Below, piece by piece: positions 16,000 to 25,433 of a stretch of 64,000 bases of DNA. A program made the position numbers and the translations under genes. This DNA is from Candidatus Scybalocola faecigallinarum (GTDB lineage Bacteria; Bacillota; Clostridia; Lachnospirales; Lachnospiraceae), in the NCBI GenBank assembly GCA_018711005.1, contig DVIT01000013.1, positions 47,918 through 111,917 on the forward strand, read 5' to 3'. The stretch's first letter is position 1. Every line of letters begins with the position of its first letter. The notes below the pieces were generated by a model, which worked only from the letters and a program-made list of their open reading frames with translations, was not told the DNA's origin and made no database searches.

Positions 16000-16986
16000 A
16001 TGAAGAAATTTATGAGTCTTGCAATGACAGGAGTTTTAGTTTTAGGTATGGCTGCATGTGGCGGCGGAAATACAGAAACAGATGCACCCGCAGCAGATTC
16101 TGCGGCAGAATCCACAACAGAAGCTGCAAGCGAAGCTTCCAGTGAGGCTGCTTCTGAGGCTTCCAGCGAAGCAGGTTCCGAAGCTGCTGATGCCGGCGCT
16201 GCTATGGAAGGTTTCATTAACGTTATCTCCCGTGAAGATGGTTCCGGTACAAGAAGCGCATTCGTTGAGCTGATGGGTATTGAGCAGGAAGATGAAAACG
16301 GTGAAAAAGTTGATATGACACTTCCTGAAGCTCAGATCAGCAACAGCACATCCGCTGTTATGACAACTGTTTCCGGCGATGTTTCCGCAATCGGATATAT
16401 CTCCCTTGGTTCCTTAGATGACAGCGTAAAGGCAGTCAGTGTTAACGGTGTAGAGCCTACAGCAGATAACGTAAAGAGCGGTGACTATGTTGTAAGCAGA
16501 CCGTTCAACATTATCACAACAGCAGAGACAAGCGAAGTTGCACAGGATTTTGTAAACTTCATTATGAGTACAGAAGGCCAGGCTGTTGTAGCTGAAGAAG
16601 GTTACATTCCTGTTGATGGCGTTGAAGCATTTTCCGGTACACAGCCTTCCGGTGATGTTACTGTAGGCGGTTCTTCCTCTGTAACACCGGTTATGGAGAA
16701 ACTGGTAGAAGCTTATGCAGCAGTAAATCCTAACGCTAACATCGAAGTTCAGCAGTCTGACTCTACAACTGGTGTAACATCCACAAGCGATGGCCTTTAT
16801 GATATTGGTATGGCTTCCCGTGCGCTTACAGATGATGAGATCGCATTAGGCCTTACACCTACAGTTATTGCTACAGATGGTATTGCAGTAATCGTTAATA
16901 ACGAAAATCCTGTATCTGATCTGACAAGCGAGCAGATCCAGTCCATCTACACAGGCGCTATCGAAGATTGGTCTGAACTGAACTAA
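16000..16986 (+). CDS. pstS: Phosphate-binding lipoprotein PstS, circularly permuted
   Basis: 328 residues. Signal peptide with lipobox LGMAAC (Cys20), then an Ala/Ser/Glu-rich linker of about 45 residues. The block normally in the second half of PstS (VISREDGSGTRSAF, then STSAVMTTVSGD and AIGYISLGSL, ending TEGQAVVAEEGYIPV) comes first. The block normally at the N-terminus (GDVTVGGSSSVTPVMEKL) starts near residue 218, followed by IGMASRAL, IATDGIAVIVN and the final IYTGAIEDWSEL. All canonical segments are present, but in swapped order. It binds phosphate outside the membrane for PstCAB. It is the first gene of the operon. Confidence 0.88.
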   Translation: MKKFMSLAMTGVLVLGMAACGGGNTETDAPAADSAAESTTEAASEASSEAASEASSEAGSEAADAGAAMEGFINVISREDGSGTRSAFVELMGIEQEDENGEKVDMTLPEAQISNSTSAVMTTVSGDVSAIGYISLGSLDDSVKAVSVNGVEPTADNVKSGDYVVSRPFNIITTAETSEVAQDFVNFIMSTEGQAVVAEEGYIPVDGVEAFSGTQPSGDVTVGGSSSVTPVMEKLVEAYAAVNPNANIEVQQSDSTTGVTSTSDGLYDIGMASRALTDDEIALGLTPTVIATDGIAVIVNNENPVSDLTSEQIQSIYTGAIEDWSELN

Positions 16987-17008
16987 TCCGACGGCGATCG
17001 AAACACAG

Positions 17009-17104
17009 GTTCAGGTATCTGAACTGATAACATTAAGAAAAATATCCGGCAGAGTAAGGCGGATGTTAATAGACGTATCAGGCTGGAGACAAAACTTCAG
17101 CCTG
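17009..17104 (+). other. Intercistronic stem-loops between pstS and pstC
   Basis: Two hairpins: GTTCAG-GTAT-CTGAAC (17009-17024) and CAGGCTG / CAGCCTG (17079-17104). Neither has a T-run. Such structures after a binding-protein gene often stabilise its mRNA and reduce read-through, which would give PstS excess over the permease; this is inference. Confidence 0.5.
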
Positions 17105-17124
17105 AACTTTTGAGGAGAACGTTT

Positions 17125-17994
17125 ATGAAAGCAAATTATATCAGAGAAATGGTGATGAAGGTCATTTTCTTTATAGCAGCCTGTGCATCCGTTCTTGCTG
17201 TTATCCTCATTTGCGTTTTCTTGTTTGCAAATGGTATTCCGGCAATGGGAGAGATCGGTTTTTTAGATTTTCTCCTGGGTACAGAGTGGAGACCTTCAAA
17301 TGATATTTACGGAATACTTCCCATGATTCTTGGAAGTATCTATGTTACGGCTGGAGCCATCATCCTTGGTGTCCCTATTGCCCTTCTGACTGCGATCTTT
17401 CTTGCATACTTTTGTCCTAAGAAAATTTATAAAATTTGTAAATCCGGTATTAATCTGATGGCAGGTATCCCTTCTGTTGTATATGGCTTCTTTGGTCTGG
17501 TACTGCTGGTGCCTATGATTAAATCTATTTTCAATGTGCGAAGCGGTGCGACGATGCTGACGGCATCTATCCTTCTTGCCATTATGGTACTGCCTACCAT
17601 TATCAGTGTTACGGAAGCTTCACTGCAGAGTGTTCCCCAAAGCTACTATGAAGGCGCTCTGGCTCTGGGTGCAACCCATGCGCAAAGTGTATTTTTTACA
17701 ATGATCCCTGCAGCAAAATCCGGTATTGTCACCGGTATTGTTCTTGGTATCGGCCGTGTGATCGGCGAGACGATGGCCGTAATTATGGTTGCGGGAAATC
17801 AGGCAGTAATGCCGGAAAGCCTTCTGGCCGGAGTGCGTACCATGACTGCAAATATTGTTCTTGAAATGGGCTATGCGTCAGGCCTTCATCGGGAAGCACT
17901 GATCGCTACCGGCGTCGTCCTTTTCGTATTTATTTTAATTATCAACCTTATTGTGGCTGCATTAAAGAGGGGAGCAATTCAGCATGGAGACTAA
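17125..17994 (+). CDS. pstC: Phosphate ABC transporter permease PstC
   Basis: 289 residues with six predicted membrane helices. The permease coupling segment EASLQSVPQSYYEGALALGATH and the GIGRVIGETMAV stretch identify the PstC/PstA family; the position before a second permease gene indicates PstC. The ATG at 17125 has GAGGAG about 8 nt upstream. It forms the transmembrane channel with PstA and overlaps pstA by 11 nt. Confidence 0.93.
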   Translation: MKANYIREMVMKVIFFIAACASVLAVILICVFLFANGIPAMGEIGFLDFLLGTEWRPSNDIYGILPMILGSIYVTAGAIILGVPIALLTAIFLAYFCPKKIYKICKSGINLMAGIPSVVYGFFGLVLLVPMIKSIFNVRSGATMLTASILLAIMVLPTIISVTEASLQSVPQSYYEGALALGATHAQSVFFTMIPAAKSGIVTGIVLGIGRVIGETMAVIMVAGNQAVMPESLLAGVRTMTANIVLEMGYASGLHREALIATGVVLFVFILIINLIVAALKRGAIQHGD

Positions 17995-18829
17995 TAAAAA
18001 GACAATTACCTATAAAAAAAGCCAGTTTTCAAAATTCCTCACAGGGATCACCTGGGCAGCTGCCATCATCTCCATGGCTGTGCTTGTATTTCTTGTGTTA
18101 TTTGTTTTGATCCAGGGCGTTGGAAATTTTTCATTGGATCTGTTTGCACCCCAATATACCAGTGACAATGGTTCCTTAGTTCCAGCGTTGGTCAATACGA
18201 TTTTTATGGTTGTTTTATCCCTTGTGATCGCGGCGCCCATTGGTATTTTCGCAGCGATCTTCCTGGTGGAATATGCTTCCAGTACAAATAAGTTTATCAC
18301 TGTGATCCGTATGACAGCAGAAACGCTTTCAGGTATTCCATCCATTGTTTATGGTCTGTTCGGTATGCTGTTCTTTTCCTCCGCTATTGGATGGGGATAT
18401 TCCATGCTGTCCGGTGCATTTACCATGGCCATTATGATCCTGCCTTTGATCATGCGTACCTCAGAGGAAGCGCTTATGGCGGTTCCTGATTCCTTCCGTG
18501 AAGGAAGCTATGGTCTGGGTGCAGGAAAACTGAGAACGATCTTCCGTATCGTCCTGCCAAGTGCTGTTCCCGGAATTTTATCCGGTGTCATCCTTGGTAT
18601 TGGCCGTGTTGTTGGTGAAACAGCAGCCCTTATGTTTACTGCGGGAACTGTTGCCGACTATGCAGGCTTTATGGATTCAGGACGTACCCTGGCGCTTCAT
18701 ATGTATGTACTTTCTAACGAAGGTCTCCATATGGATAAGGCCTATGCAACCGCTGTCGTTCTTATGCTGCTGGTACTTGGCATTAACGCTTTGTCCAGCT
18801 TTGTGGCAAAGAAGATTACGAAAGGATAA
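17984..18829 (+). CDS. pstA: Phosphate ABC transporter permease PstA
   Basis: 281 residues, six predicted membrane helices. MRTSEEALMAVPDSFREGSYGLGAGK is split around the coupling helix, and GIGRVVGETAALMFTAG matches PstA. The start ATG overlaps the end of pstC and follows GGGGAG. It partners PstC to form the channel driven by PstB. Confidence 0.93.
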   Translation: METNKKTITYKKSQFSKFLTGITWAAAIISMAVLVFLVLFVLIQGVGNFSLDLFAPQYTSDNGSLVPALVNTIFMVVLSLVIAAPIGIFAAIFLVEYASSTNKFITVIRMTAETLSGIPSIVYGLFGMLFFSSAIGWGYSMLSGAFTMAIMILPLIMRTSEEALMAVPDSFREGSYGLGAGKLRTIFRIVLPSAVPGILSGVILGIGRVVGETAALMFTAGTVADYAGFMDSGRTLALHMYVLSNEGLHMDKAYATAVVLMLLVLGINALSSFVAKKITKG

Positions 18830-18835
18830 TGAATT

Positions 18836-19588
18836 ATGGATAAAATTACCGTTGAAAATATGAATCTTCATTACGGAGATTTTCACGCCCTTAAAAACGT
18901 GAACCTTAATATGGGTGAAAAAGAGATCACGGCCTTTATCGGCCCCAGCGGCTGCGGCAAGTCCACGCTGCTTAAATCATTAAATCGTATGAACGATCTT
19001 GTTCCGGGATGTAAGATCGACGGAAAGATCTGCCTGGATGGTGAGGATATTTACGATAAAAAAATGGATGTGAACCGTCTCAGAAAAAGAGTGGGTATGG
19101 TATTCCAGAAACCTAATCCATTCCCAATGAGCATTTACGATAATATTGCCTATGGCCCAAGGACACACGGCGTGCGCAATAAATCCAGACTGGATGAAAT
19201 CGTGGAAAAATCTCTGCGCCAGGCTGCCATTTGGGATGAGGTTAAGGATCGTCTTAAAAAGAGCGCCCTCGGTATTTCCGGCGGACAGCAGCAGCGTCTT
19301 TGCATTGCCAGAGCTTTGGCCGTGGATCCGGAAGTTCTTTTAATGGATGAGCCTACCAGCGCCCTTGACCCGATTTCCACATCTAAGATCGAGGATCTTG
19401 CCATGGATCTGAAAAAGGATTATACTATTATCATCGTTACACATAACATGCAGCAGGCTGCCCGTATTGCGGATAAGACGGCATTTTTCCTGCTGGGACA
19501 GATGATCGAGTACGGCAATACTGAAAAAATGTTCTCCATGCCGGAGGACCCCAGGACGGAGGACTATATTACAGGGAGGTTCGGTTAA
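18836..19588 (+). CDS. pstB: Phosphate ABC transporter ATPase PstB
   Basis: 250 residues, standard PstB length. Walker [10 protein letters not shown], the PstB-specific [10 protein letters not shown] and [17 protein letters not shown], the signature ISGGQQQRL and Walker [13 protein letters not shown] are all present. It couples ATP hydrolysis to phosphate import. The stop codon is directly adjacent to the phoU start. Confidence 0.96.
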   Translation: MDKITVENMNLHYGDFHALKNVNLNMGEKEITAFIGPSGCGKSTLLKSLNRMNDLVPGCKIDGKICLDGEDIYDKKMDVNRLRKRVGMVFQKPNPFPMSIYDNIAYGPRTHGVRNKSRLDEIVEKSLRQAAIWDEVKDRLKKSALGISGGQQQRLCIARALAVDPEVLLMDEPTSALDPISTSKIEDLAMDLKKDYTIIIVTHNMQQAARIADKTAFFLLGQMIEYGNTEKMFSMPEDPRTEDYITGRFG

Positions 19589-20242
19589 ATGCGTAAACAA
19601 TATGATCAGGAACTGGATAATCTTCATAATCTTCTTGTGGAGATGGGAAATATGTGTCAGGAGGCCATTTTTATGGCTGCCCACATTTTACAGGAAGAAG
19701 ATCCGGATGTGGAAGCTGTTGAAGAAAAAGAGAAGGCCATTGATAAGAAAGAGCGTGAGATCGAGCATTTGTGCATGCATCTGATCCTGCGCCAGCAGCC
19801 CATTGCCTCTGACCTTCGGCGGATCGGCGCTGCATTGAAGATGATCACGGATATGGAGCGTATCGGTGATCAGGCCGCAGATATTGCAGATCTTGCCCGT
19901 TTTATTGCAGGCAAGGAAAAGCAGGGCGAGAGCCAGGGCCATTTATGGGAAATGGCACAGGCAACTGTTAAAATGGTAACGGACAGCGTTGCATCTTTCG
20001 TTAATGATGATTATGACCTGGCATTGCAGGTTATGAAAGCAGATGATGCTGTTGACACATTATTTGAAAAGATCAAGAAAGATATTATTGATATGATCCG
20101 TACCCAGCAGGTGGATGCGGAAGGATCTCTGGATCTTCTCATGGCTGCAAAATATTTTGAGCGTATCGGCGATCATGCAGTAAATATTGCTGAATGGGTT
20201 GAATATTCCATTACAGGCGGACATGAGAATAAAGAAGATTAA
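19589..20242 (+). CDS. phoU: Phosphate transport regulator PhoU
   Basis: 217-residue helical protein with two PhoU repeats. The first holds QPIASDLRRIGAALKMITDMERIGD and the second MAAKYFERIGDHAVNIAEW, each carrying the E/DRIGD metal-binding motif. It starts immediately after pstB. PhoU damps phosphate uptake and Pho signalling by contacting PstB and the sensor kinase. Confidence 0.95.
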   Translation: MRKQYDQELDNLHNLLVEMGNMCQEAIFMAAHILQEEDPDVEAVEEKEKAIDKKEREIEHLCMHLILRQQPIASDLRRIGAALKMITDMERIGDQAADIADLARFIAGKEKQGESQGHLWEMAQATVKMVTDSVASFVNDDYDLALQVMKADDAVDTLFEKIKKDIIDMIRTQQVDAEGSLDLLMAAKYFERIGDHAVNIAEWVEYSITGGHENKED

Positions 20243-20267
20243 TAAAATTTAATCACGGATACGAAGG

Positions 20268-20304
20268 AGCTGCCACTGGTGAATCTACCGGGAGGCAGCT
20301 TTTG
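20268..20304 (+). terminator. Terminator of the pst-phoU operon
   Basis: Stem AGCTGCC / GGCAGCT (20268-20274, 20294-20300) with an inner TGGT/ACCG pairing, followed by TTTTGTCTTG. It lies 25 nt after phoU. Confidence 0.75.
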
Positions 20305-20384
20305 TCTTGTGTTTTTTCTGCCTTTATGAGAAAATAGAAGAAAGCCAAAGTATGAGGAGGTTTATACAAGGAGGTTTACATAAT

Positions 20385-22127
20385 ATGAAGGTTATTGATT
20401 TCAAAACCGCAAGCTGCAAACATTGCTATAAGTGTGTCCGTTCCTGCTCTGTAAAAGCGATCCGGGTGACCAACGCTCAGGCTCAGATCATGAATGACTA
20501 TTGCATCCTTTGCGGCCATTGTCTGGAAGTCTGTCCACAGAATGCCAAAACCTTTGCCAGCGATCTGGATGTAGTCAGGGGGTACTTAAAACGTGGGGAA
20601 CGAGTCGTTGTATCCATTGCCCCGGCTTATCTTGGAATTTTAAAGTACAGCCAGCCAGGACAGGTGGTGGATGCCCTGAAGCGTCTGGGTTTTTATGAGG
20701 TGCGGGAGACGGCGGAAGGTGCAGCCTATGTTACTGAGGCCTACAGCCGTTTAATAAGCGAAGGAAAAATGAAAAATATTATTACTACATGCTGTCCCAG
20801 TGTGAATGATCTGGTGGAAAAGTATTATCCGGATCTGACGCCCTTTATGGCGCCGGTAGTATCCCCCATGATTGCCCACGGTATGCTTATTAAAAATCTT
20901 TACGGCCGCAGCACAAAGGTTGTCTTTTTAGGCCCGTGCATTGCTAAAAAGGAGGAAGCCGAAGGGGATGTGCGTACCCGGGGCTATGTGGACGCTGTGA
21001 TCACCTTTGAGGAGCTGGAACAGTGGCTGGAATCTGAAAATATTGTTTTATCCCAGTGTGAAAACGGGAAAATGGCCAACCCGGATCCAAAGGTCAACCG
21101 GCTGTATCCGGTTCAAAACGGCGTGATCACATCGGTGCTTAAAAATTATGCCGCTGCATCCGGAGAGGAACAGGCGCCGGTAAAATATCAGAGGATCTTT
21201 GTGGATGGCATTGATGCCTGTCGGGAGCTGTTTGACGGTATGGAGCGGGGCGAGTTTGACCATTGCTTTATTGAAGCCAATATGTGCGAAGGCGGATGTA
21301 TTAACGGCCCGGCGGTGAACCGCCTTAAGGTTTCCCGGTTTAAGGCCAAGATGAATATGGAGCAGCAGGTATCCTATGAGGATCCCGGATACGATCCCCT
21401 GCCTCAGGAGCTGCATATTGAAAAGATGTTTTATTCCAGGGCCAATAAGGACCGGCTTCCCACAGAGGAAGAAATCCAGGTGATCTTAAAGGCCACCGGA
21501 AAGTATAATAAGGATCAGGAGTTGAACTGCGGCGCCTGCGGATATCCTACATGCCGGGATAAGGCCATCGCTGTATTCCAGGGAAAGGCGGAGCAGGAAA
21601 TGTGCCTGCCCCACGCCTATGAAAAGGCCCATTCCATGGCTAATGTGGTGATGGAGACAACGCCCAATGCAATCTTTATTTTAGACAATGATTTAAAGAT
21701 CCTGGAATTTAACCGGATGGCCCAGCGTTTTTTTGGAATCAGCAAGAATGACGCCTTAAATTCCTACCTGTATGAAATCATGGAAACAAAGGATTTTGAT
21801 GATGTTTTAAAAACTCATCAGAATATTTTGCGCCGCCGCATGGATCTGCCCCAGTATCAGCTGAAAACCCTTGAAACCATTGTTTATATTGAGGATATGG
21901 ACGGGCTGCTGTGTATTTTGCAGGATGTGAGCAAAGAGGAAGATCGTCTGGCCAGAGAGTATGATAAGAAGCTTCAGATGGTTGGCAGCGCCCAGGCAGT
22001 TATTGATAAGCAAATGATGGTGGCTCAGGAAATCGCAGGCCTTTTAGGGGAAACAACAGCAGAGACAAAGATCATTTTGTCAAGGCTTGGGGATCTGATC
22101 CTTGCAGAAGATGGGCAGGAATCGTAA
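20385..22127 (+). CDS. hydS: Sensory [FeFe]-hydrogenase with PAS domain
   Basis: 580 residues. Two N-terminal [4Fe-4S] motifs (CKHCYKCVRSCS, CILCGHCLEVCP), then an H-cluster domain with TTCCPSV (C136, C137), GPCIAKKEEAEG and NMCEGGCINGP, then an Fe-S motif CGACGYPTC and a PAS domain from about residue 425 (ETTPNAIFILDNDLKILEFN). This is the layout of sensory hydrogenases of the PAS-containing group, thought to sense H2 and signal to phosphatases or kinases. Two GGAGGTTTA-type ribosome sites occur in tandem (20354, 20370); the second is about 10 nt before the chosen ATG, and an upstream in-frame ATG at 20352 is possible. The SpoIIE-like gene at 25434 is its likely partner. Confidence 0.88.
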   Translation: MKVIDFKTASCKHCYKCVRSCSVKAIRVTNAQAQIMNDYCILCGHCLEVCPQNAKTFASDLDVVRGYLKRGERVVVSIAPAYLGILKYSQPGQVVDALKRLGFYEVRETAEGAAYVTEAYSRLISEGKMKNIITTCCPSVNDLVEKYYPDLTPFMAPVVSPMIAHGMLIKNLYGRSTKVVFLGPCIAKKEEAEGDVRTRGYVDAVITFEELEQWLESENIVLSQCENGKMANPDPKVNRLYPVQNGVITSVLKNYAAASGEEQAPVKYQRIFVDGIDACRELFDGMERGEFDHCFIEANMCEGGCINGPAVNRLKVSRFKAKMNMEQQVSYEDPGYDPLPQELHIEKMFYSRANKDRLPTEEEIQVILKATGKYNKDQELNCGACGYPTCRDKAIAVFQGKAEQEMCLPHAYEKAHSMANVVMETTPNAIFILDNDLKILEFNRMAQRFFGISKNDALNSYLYEIMETKDFDDVLKTHQNILRRRMDLPQYQLKTLETIVYIEDMDGLLCILQDVSKEEDRLAREYDKKLQMVGSAQAVIDKQMMVAQEIAGLLGETTAETKIILSRLGDLILAEDGQES

Positions 22128-22203
22128 CGATTCAGCCAGAGCCGGCCATTTACTGCCCGGGCCGTGGAAAAGGGATCCCCTTTGAAAAAAAATTTGTGAT
22201 GAA

Positions 22204-22246
22204 AAAAGCTGCAGTCACAGGAAGATTTGCCTGTAACTGCAGCTTT
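22204..22246. terminator. Bidirectional terminator between hydS and trkH
   Basis: AAAAAGCTGCAGT...CACAGG paired with CCTGT...ACTGCAGCTTTT, loop GAAGATTTG. T-runs on both strands serve the convergent hydS and trkH genes. Confidence 0.8.
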
Positions 22247-22254
22247 TGCAGCTT

Positions 22255-23694
22255 TTAAAAACGTTTCCATGTATCTCTCATAAATAAAATAAACAGCGGG
22301 AATATTTCCAGACGTCCGGCCAGCATATCGATGGTCAGGATAAACGTGGAAAAATCGGAAAAGCACCCGAAGTTTTGGGTTGGGCCTACCATTTCCAGTC
22401 CGGGGCCGATGTTGTTAAAGGTTGCTGCAACTGCCGTAAAATTGGTAACAAGATCTTTATTGTCAACACTGATCAGCAGCACGGACGCTGCAAAAATAAG
22501 GAAATAAGCCACTAAAAATACGTTGACGGAGCGAACCGTATCATGCTCGACGATCTTTCCGTCCAGACGGATCTTTGTCACGTTTTTGGGATGGAGGATC
22601 TGCTTTAATTCCTTGCGGATAGTTTTTACAAGGATAATGAGACGGGATACTTTTATACCGCCGCCGGTGCTTCCGGCGCAGGCGCCGATAAACATAAGCA
22701 TTACCAGGATCGTTTTGGCGATGGCCGGCCACAGGTTAAAGTCTGTGGTGGCAAAGCCGGTGGTGGTAATAATGGAAGATACCTGGAAAAAGGCATGGCG
22801 CAGTGCCTCTCCAACGGAGCCGTACATATTGGTGATAAATATAGTGATGATTCCTGTGGAAACAGCAATGATGCCAATATACCACCGGGCTTCTTCGCAC
22901 TTTAAGGCCTGTTTGGGGTGGCGCATTAAAAGCAGAAAATACACATTAAAATTAATGCCGAAAAGCATCATAAATATGCCGGTTACCACCTGGCTGTAGG
23001 CTGAATAGCTGGTCATACTGTCATTTTTAATGCCGAAACCGCCGGTACCGGCGCTGCCGAAGGTGGTACACAAGGCATCAAATAAAGGCATATCGCCAAT
23101 AAGCAGCAGCACTACCTGGACTACGGACATGGCCATGTAAATACCATATAAGATCATGGCTGTTGTCCGTACCTTGGGAACAAGCTTGCTGACAGATGGT
23201 CCCGGGCTCTCGGCCTTCATAAGGAACATCTGATACCCCCCGTTCATTGGGAGGATCATAAGCAGAAAAACAAGGACACCCATACCGCCCAGCCAGTGGG
23301 TGAAACTGCGCCAGAAAAGGATACTTTTAGGAAGGATCTCCACATCTGCAAGAATACTTGAACCTGTCGTTGTAAAACCGGACACTGTCTCAAAGACCGC
23401 GTCCACCACATTAGGGATACAGCCGCTGATAATAAAGGGCAGGGCGCCGGAAATACTTAAAAGGATCCAGCTTAAGGCAACGGCCACAAAACCTTCCCGG
23501 GCAAAAAAAACTTTGTTTTCAGGCTTTCTGTGAGTCATTAAAAGGCCAATGACCAGACACAGGACAATACAGAGAATAAAGTCCAAAAATTCATTTTCAC
23601 CGTAAATAACCGCTACAATGCATGGAAAAAACATGGCAAATGCCTGAAAATTAAAAATCCATCCTAAAATGTAGCGGATGATAGAGTAATTCAT
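22255..23694 (-). CDS. trkH: TrkH family potassium uptake protein
   Basis: 479 residues with about ten hydrophobic segments. Selectivity-filter-type loops are visible: TVSGFTTTGSSIL, TFGSAGTGGFGIKNDS, ITTTGFATTDFNLWP and a fourth loop AAATFNNIGPGLE. These mark the four pore repeats of TrkH/KtrB. It is a K+ channel-like transporter gated by the TrkA protein encoded just upstream, 14 nt away. It lies between the sensory hydrogenase and its presumed phosphatase partner. Confidence 0.93.
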   Translation of the reverse strand: MNYSIIRYILGWIFNFQAFAMFFPCIVAVIYGENEFLDFILCIVLCLVIGLLMTHRKPENKVFFAREGFVAVALSWILLSISGALPFIISGCIPNVVDAVFETVSGFTTTGSSILADVEILPKSILFWRSFTHWLGGMGVLVFLLMILPMNGGYQMFLMKAESPGPSVSKLVPKVRTTAMILYGIYMAMSVVQVVLLLIGDMPLFDALCTTFGSAGTGGFGIKNDSMTSYSAYSQVVTGIFMMLFGINFNVYFLLLMRHPKQALKCEEARWYIGIIAVSTGIITIFITNMYGSVGEALRHAFFQVSSIITTTGFATTDFNLWPAIAKTILVMLMFIGACAGSTGGGIKVSRLIILVKTIRKELKQILHPKNVTKIRLDGKIVEHDTVRSVNVFLVAYFLIFAASVLLISVDNKDLVTNFTAVAATFNNIGPGLEMVGPTQNFGCFSDFSTFILTIDMLAGRLEIFPLFILFMRDTWKRF

Positions 23695-23708
23695 AATGAT
23701 CGTCCTTT

Positions 23709-25067
23709 TTATTTTTTCAAAATGTCGCTAATATCCCTGAGCCCTTTCTGGGTGGTGACGACGATGACTGTATCACCGGGAAGTATGTAGTCCTGGCCTC
23801 TTGGTATGATGATCTGTCCGTTCCGGTTAATACAGCATACTAAAAGGCGATCCTTCAAATTCAGATCCATAAGGGGCGTCTGGGTTACGGCGCTCTCCTG
23901 GCGTATGGAAAATTCCAGCGCCTCGGCCTGATTGTCCAGGATTTTGTATAAGGTTTCCACGTTGCTGCCCATGGAATTCTGGGCGCCGCGGACATATTTA
24001 ATGATCTTATTGGCTGTAAGATATTTGGGATAGATCACGCTGCCGATATCCAGCCCGCCGATAATATCATTAAAGGCAATATGATTCACTTTGGCAATAA
24101 CCTTGGCTGAAGAATGCTTCATGGCAAAAAGGGAGAGAAGGAGATTTTCCTCATCCAGTCCGGTAACTGAGATCACAGACTGGGCATAAGGAAGGCCTTC
24201 TTCCATAAGCAGTTCCTGATCTGTTCCGTCTCCGCAGATAATGGTTGCCTTGGGCAGCAGTTCACACAGCTGTTCACACCGTGCCTTATCCTTTTCAATA
24301 ATGCGTACACGGATCCCCATTTCTAAAAGCTGTACAGCCAGATAGTAGCCTACCTTGCCGCCGCCGATGATCAGGGCTGTCTTGACCCGGTGGGTCACAA
24401 CGCCGATCTTCCGGAAAAATTCAGCGGTGTCCTTTGGAGAAGCCATAATAGATACACTGTCATTATCCTGAAGGATAAAATTTCCGTTGGGAATATACGC
24501 GCCATCTTCCCGTTCAACACCGCAGATCAAAATATTGCATTTCATTTTTTCTGAAATATCCTGCACGCTCATGCCGCCTAAGCCAAATTCCGGCTTCAGC
24601 TTAAACTTCATCAGCTCTGCACGGCCCTTGGCAAAGGTGTCGATCTTAATGGCAGAAGGAAAGCGCAGGATCTTGGAGATTTCCATGGCTGTTGTCAGTT
24701 CCGGGTTGATGATCATGGAAATGCCCAGCTGCCGTTTAATAAAACCGATTTCCTTACTGTATAAGGAGTTGCGCACACGGGCTATTGTATTGCACCGGCC
24801 GCCTTTTTTGGCAATGACGCAGCAAAGCAGATTCAGCTCGTCAGAGTCTGTGACTGCAATGAGCAGATCGGCATTCTTGATGCCGGCCTCCTGCTGTACA
24901 TTGAAGCTGGCGCCGTTTCCGGTGAGGGTCATAACATCGTATGCGCTGGATACGGCTTCCAGTTTGGACTCGTCTGTATCAACAATAACGATGTTGTGAT
25001 TCTCTGCGGAAAGCTGCTCGGCAAGAGTGGCGCCTACTTTTCCGCATCCGATAATAATGATGTTCAT
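23709..25067 (-). CDS. trkA: Trk system potassium regulator TrkA
   Basis: 452 residues with two RCK units. The first Rossmann fold starts MNIIIIGCGKVGATLAEQL with the acidic NAD-binding end IVDTD; the second starts ALIIGGGKVGYYLAVQL near residue 225. Each is followed by a TrkA-C-like domain (second one ends LPGDTVIVVTTQKGL). It is a cytoplasmic NAD(H)/nucleotide-binding regulator of TrkH. GGAGGAG precedes the ATG. A promoter is visible at 25239-25266. Confidence 0.93.
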   Translation of the reverse strand: MNIIIIGCGKVGATLAEQLSAENHNIVIVDTDESKLEAVSSAYDVMTLTGNGASFNVQQEAGIKNADLLIAVTDSDELNLLCCVIAKKGGRCNTIARVRNSLYSKEIGFIKRQLGISMIINPELTTAMEISKILRFPSAIKIDTFAKGRAELMKFKLKPEFGLGGMSVQDISEKMKCNILICGVEREDGAYIPNGNFILQDNDSVSIMASPKDTAEFFRKIGVVTHRVKTALIIGGGKVGYYLAVQLLEMGIRVRIIEKDKARCEQLCELLPKATIICGDGTDQELLMEEGLPYAQSVISVTGLDEENLLLSLFAMKHSSAKVIAKVNHIAFNDIIGGLDIGSVIYPKYLTANKIIKYVRGAQNSMGSNVETLYKILDNQAEALEFSIRQESAVTQTPLMDLNLKDRLLVCCINRNGQIIIPRGQDYILPGDTVIVVTTQKGLRDISDILKK

Positions 25068-25238
25068 TTTCTCCTCCTTTTGGCCTGTTCAGGCAGGCCA
25101 TACAGATCTACAATTTCCACAGCCTTTGGCGGGGGAATGGTTTTTCGGGAAAAATGTTTTTTTCGCGAAAAAAGACACCGCTTATGCATACGCCAGCGTG
25201 CCTTTAATTAAATGGTTTAAGATCTCAATTTCATCACT

Positions 25239-25266
25239 ATTATAGCACAGCTGGATTAATAGTAAA
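25239..25266 (-). promoter_or_regulatory. Promoter of trkA-trkH
   Basis: On the minus strand TTTACT (25261-25266), 16-nt spacer, TATAAT (25239-25244). The leader of about 165 nt includes a TTTTTTCGCGAAAAAA palindrome around 25157-25174. The 25068-25433 gap also holds a TGG-TAAAAT extended -10 (25326-25334) facing the SpoIIE-like gene. I see no match to a c-di-AMP riboswitch. Confidence 0.6.
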
Positions 25267-25433
25267 GTGTTATCCAAAGGATTGTTCAATCTTCATAAAT
25301 AACTACTGTTTTTTACAGGCATTTGTGGTAAAATGGTAGCATGAAACACGGAGAAGACGGCATTCTATGGCTGTTTTGGGAGCTTCGGGCGGTTCAATGC
25401 CGGAAATAGTATGAGCAATAGGGGGATTTTGGG

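Noticed and set aside
15798..16217. 139-codon minus-strand frame over the pstS start
   Set aside because: The Ala/Ser-rich product is the reverse reading of the pstS linker repeats; no ribosome site or family match.
25068..25260. c-di-AMP riboswitch before trkA
   Set aside because: Potassium genes are common targets, but I could not match the conserved core; only a short AT-rich palindrome is present.
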